64,000 bases of DNA, taken from NCBI GenBank assembly GCA_012838665.1, contig DUOX01000023.1:62001-126000 (forward strand), given 5' to 3'. A program made the position numbers and the translations under genes. The notes under the pieces were generated by a model, which made no database searches, was not told where the DNA came from, and saw only the letters and a program-made list of their open reading frames with translations. The DNA is from Clostridiales bacterium (GTDB lineage Bacteria > Bacillota > Clostridia > Oscillospirales > Oscillospiraceae). Shown here piece by piece: positions 61,774 through 64,000 of this stretch (positions within the stretch are counted from its first letter, which is position 1; each line of letters opens with the position of its first letter).

Positions 61774-62487
61774 TTACAGACCGAAGTAGGCCTTTTTTAT
61801 TTCTTCCTCGCCCAGTTCCTTTGAGGGGCCGGAAAGGACGACTCTGCCCTTAAGCATTACGTGGGCGATTTCAGAAGTGCGGATGGCCCGGTTTGTATCC
61901 TGCTCGACAAGCACCACGGTGGTGCCGCCGGCGTTGATTTCTTTAATACGAGCGTAAATGTCCTTAATGATAGTGGGAGCCAGGCCCAGGGAAATCTCGT
62001 CAAAGAGAATAAGCTCCGGGTCGGCCATCAGGACGCGGCCGATAGCCACCATCTGGCGCTGTCCGCCGGACAGGGAACCGGAGAGCAGGTGGCGTTTCTC
62101 TTTCAGCACGGGAAACAGCTGATAGACGTGGTCCAGGGACTCCTTCATCTTGGCGCGGGCGTGCTTGGGGTAGCTGCCCATGATAAGGTTGTCCTCTACG
62201 GACATGCGCACAAAGCAGCGGCTGCCCTGAGGCACAAGGGACAGGCCGCGCAGCACTATCTTCTCGGCAGGCATGCCGGTGATGTCCTCGCCTTTGAAGT
62301 AGACTTTTCCTGCGCTAGGCTTGTGAATGCCGGCAATTGTGTCCATTAAAGTGGACTTGCCCGCGCCGTTGGACCCGATGACGGAGACGATTTTTCCTTT
62401 GGGAACGTCCAACGTGGCGGATTCTACCGCCAGGAAGTCGCCATATTTGGCCTGAAGGCCTTCTACTTTCAGAATGGGCTCACTCAT
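61774..62487 (-). CDS. livF: Branched-chain amino-acid-type ABC importer, ATPase LivF
   Basis: 237 residues. Walker A GSNGAGKST, signature LSGGQRQM, Walker B LILFDEISLGLAP (the usual DEPS reads DEIS) and VEQD switch. LivF-length protein without the C-terminal extension. It overlaps livG by 8 nt. Confidence 0.92.
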   Translation of the reverse strand: MSEPILKVEGLQAKYGDFLAVESATLDVPKGKIVSVIGSNGAGKSTLMDTIAGIHKPSAGKVYFKGEDITGMPAEKIVLRGLSLVPQGSRCFVRMSVEDNLIMGSYPKHARAKMKESLDHVYQLFPVLKEKRHLLSGSLSGGQRQMVAIGRVLMADPELILFDEISLGLAPTIIKDIYARIKEINAGGTTVVLVEQDTNRAIRTSEIAHVMLKGRVVLSGPSKELGEEEIKKAYFGL

Positions 62488-63208
62488 CTTCCGGCACCCC
62501 CAGATAAACCTCTTGCACCAGCTTTGAGTTCATGACTTCCAGCGGTTTGCCCACCAGCAGGTCGCGGCCTTCGGCCATGCACATCAGCGTGTCGGTGGAA
62601 TTGACCATGGTTTCGATTACGTGTTCAATCCAAATGATAGTGTAGCCGGCAGCCTTAAGGTTGGCCACCATCTTCGTAACGTCTTTGACCTCTGCATCGG
62701 TGAGGCCGGCAGCCACCTCGTCCAGCAAGAGCAGTTGGGGCTCAGTACCCAGAGCCCGGGCTATCTCCAGACGTTTGCGGTCCAGCAGGGTCAGCTCCCC
62801 GGCACGGACCTCGCGCTTATCATACAAATCGGTGAGTTTCAGGGCCTCCAGCGCTACCTGGCAGCCATCCTTCTCGCTGTGACCGGCGCCGTGGACAGCG
62901 GCCACCAGTACGTTTTCAAAAACGCTCATCCCCTCGAAAGGACGGGGCACCTGATATGTACGTCCAATGCCCAGGCGGCAACGGGCGTTAGCCGGCATTT
63001 TTGTTATGTTATGACCGTCGAAAATAATCTCGCCCTTGGTAGGCATTATCAGGCCTATGAGGGCGTTGAACATTGTAGTTTTGCCACAGCCGTTGGGACC
63101 TATGACTCCGAAAACCTCGCCCTCTTTGACTTCAAAGTTCAGGTCATTTAGGATTTGTATACGGCCGTAGCCTGCATTTACGTTATTAAAAACCAGTTTC
63201 GTTTCCAT
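62480..63208 (-). CDS. livG: Branched-chain amino-acid-type ABC importer, ATPase LivG
   Basis: 242 residues. Walker A GPNGCGKTT, Walker B LLLLDEVAAGL and switch WIEHVIE. The signature region reads LTLLDRKRLEIARAL, so LSGGQ is replaced by LTLLD. This is common in LivG subunits, which often have LSYGQ-like forms, but it is more divergent than usual. It pairs with LivF. The binding-protein gene precedes it by 89 nt. Confidence 0.9.
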   Translation of the reverse strand: METKLVFNNVNAGYGRIQILNDLNFEVKEGEVFGVIGPNGCGKTTMFNALIGLIMPTKGEIIFDGHNITKMPANARCRLGIGRTYQVPRPFEGMSVFENVLVAAVHGAGHSEKDGCQVALEALKLTDLYDKREVRAGELTLLDRKRLEIARALGTEPQLLLLDEVAAGLTDAEVKDVTKMVANLKAAGYTIIWIEHVIETMVNSTDTLMCMAEGRDLLVGKPLEVMNSKLVQEVYLGVPEDE

Positions 63209-63297
63209 ATTTCCATCCCCTTGAGGAACTATATCAGGCGGGGGCTGGAGGCTCCCCGCCCGATATGAAGAATAATTTTATTGCAGTAGAACCGAAA

Positions 63298-64000
63298 TTA
63301 CTTCTGGGTTGCGTTACCGGGTACATACTCTCCAGTAGTAGGCACTTCGGGATAAACGGAGTTGTCAATAATTATCAGGGTCAGCTTGCCGTCAACCATC
63401 TGCCACTGGCCGCCGCTGATGACCGTGTCGCCATAGGTCAGGCCGCCCATCTGCTGGTCATACTTAATGGGGCCGACAATGGTGGTTGTGTCCATCTTAC
63501 TCAGAGCATCACGAACGGCTTCCTTGTCTGTGGTGCCGGCATTTATAAAGGCCTGGACAGCCAGCTCAAGAGCGGCATAGCCGTATCCGGCGGGCTGAGG
63601 CATGGCGCGGCCGCCGTTATCCTTGGAATACTTCTCGCCCAGCTCGGAGCAGGATACGCCGGTGAGAGCGGAGGTGTAGGGGTTGGTGGGAGCCCACCAG
63701 ACCTCGGTCAGGATACCCTCTGCCTTGTCACCCAGAGCGGCGACGTCGCCTTCCAGCAGGCAGCACTTGCCCATAGTCACGCAGCCAACTTCAACGCCGG
63801 CGGCTATCATCTGGTTAAACAGGTTAGCAAAATCGGGGGGAATATTGGTTCCCGCCAGGATGTCGATGTTCTCGGACTTGAACTTGTTGACGATATTGGT
63901 AAAGTCCGTGGTGCCGGAGGGATATTGGCCGGGGTCAACCAGCGTGTAGCCGTCTTCCACTATTTTCTGAGTGAAAATGTTGTACCAGGCAGTGCCGTCA
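63298..64000 (-). CDS. livK: Branched-chain amino-acid-type binding protein LivK (partial)
   Basis: The C-terminal ~234 residues of a family 1-type binding protein (Leu/Ile/Val-binding fold). The frame stays open to the right edge, so the N-terminus and signal peptide lie outside. Visible blocks are TDFTNIVNKFKSENIDILAG, ANLFNQMIAAGVEVGCVTMG and PAGYGYAALELAVQAFINAG. Cys residues in CVTMGKCCLLEG and GVSCSELG are unusual for a secreted binding protein. It is the first gene of the livKGFHM operon. Ligand unknown; aromatic acids are possible in this setting. Confidence 0.85.
   Translation of the reverse strand, partial: DGTAWYNIFTQKIVEDGYTLVDPGQYPSGTTDFTNIVNKFKSENIDILAGTNIPPDFANLFNQMIAAGVEVGCVTMGKCCLLEGDVAALGDKAEGILTEVWWAPTNPYTSALTGVSCSELGEKYSKDNGGRAMPQPAGYGYAALELAVQAFINAGTTDKEAVRDALSKMDTTTIVGPIKYDQQMGGLTYGDTVISGGQWQMVDGKLTLIIIDNSVYPEVPTTGEYVPGNATQK

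Noticed and set aside
1-64000. CRISPR arrays, rRNA, tRNA genes and prophage
   Set aside because: I saw no regularly spaced repeats, no rRNA blocks, no cloverleaf I could support, and no phage structural or integrase genes.

Overview
The window looks like chromosome of an anaerobic, endospore-forming member of the Clostridia. Evidence: a GerA-type germinant receptor operon, FeoAB iron uptake, indolepyruvate:ferredoxin oxidoreductase, a pyrogallol/phloroglucinol transhydroxylase-like enzyme known from strict anaerobes, many soluble Fe-S and molybdopterin enzymes, strong AGGAGG-type ribosome sites with frequent GTG/TTG starts, and no respiratory oxygenase. Genus cannot be fixed from the sequence alone.

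Layout. (1) 0.2-6.3 kb: an operon of two molybdopterin enzymes, an acetylene-hydratase-like protein with a small ferredoxin, then a transhydroxylase (AthL/AthS-like) pair. It is followed by a DASS anion transporter, an alpha/beta hydrolase, an SDR protein without the catalytic Tyr, and a LysR regulator. (2) 11.3-17.5 kb: a complete peptide/nickel-type ABC importer (SBP, two permeases, two ATPases) with a trailing small membrane protein. (3) 17.6-21.4 kb: a decayed stretch holding a strongly structured ~300-nt non-coding element and remnants of ceramidase-like, RpiR, RraA, PrpD and (tentatively) 2-hydroxyacid dehydrogenase genes. (4) 21.4-30.8 kb: purC, a gerA operon, a feoA-feoA-feoB operon with three DtxR-like operators, and an unusual ferritin-like protein. 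(5) 31.0-34.6 kb: a three-subunit molybdenum hydroxylase. (6) 35.0-51.7 kb: a catabolic block made of two paralogous NicX/M29-like metalloproteins, a second peptide-type ABC importer, a LysR regulator, and an operon of a DUF6282-type amidohydrolase, a GalB-like PIG-L protein, three RraA-family aldolase-like proteins, IorAB and a dihydroxyphthalate-decarboxylase-like protein. (7) 51.8-57.8 kb, minus strand: a molybdopterin oxidoreductase with ferredoxin, AsrA-like and AsrB-like subunits and a ROK regulator. (8) 57.9-64 kb, minus strand: a B12-binding radical SAM protein and a livKGFHM branched-chain amino-acid-type ABC importer running off the right edge.

How the genes may work together (inference): the region reads as a catabolic neighbourhood for hydroxylated aromatic or heteroaromatic acids. 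Importers bring in substrates, molybdoenzymes move hydroxyl groups or electrons, and a decarboxylase, GalB-type hydratase, RraA-type aldolases and IorAB could finish breakdown to 2-oxoacids and acyl-CoA. Part (6) resembles the lower half of aerobic gallate/protocatechuate cleavage rebuilt around oxygen-sensitive enzymes. It is the best candidate for an undescribed pathway here.
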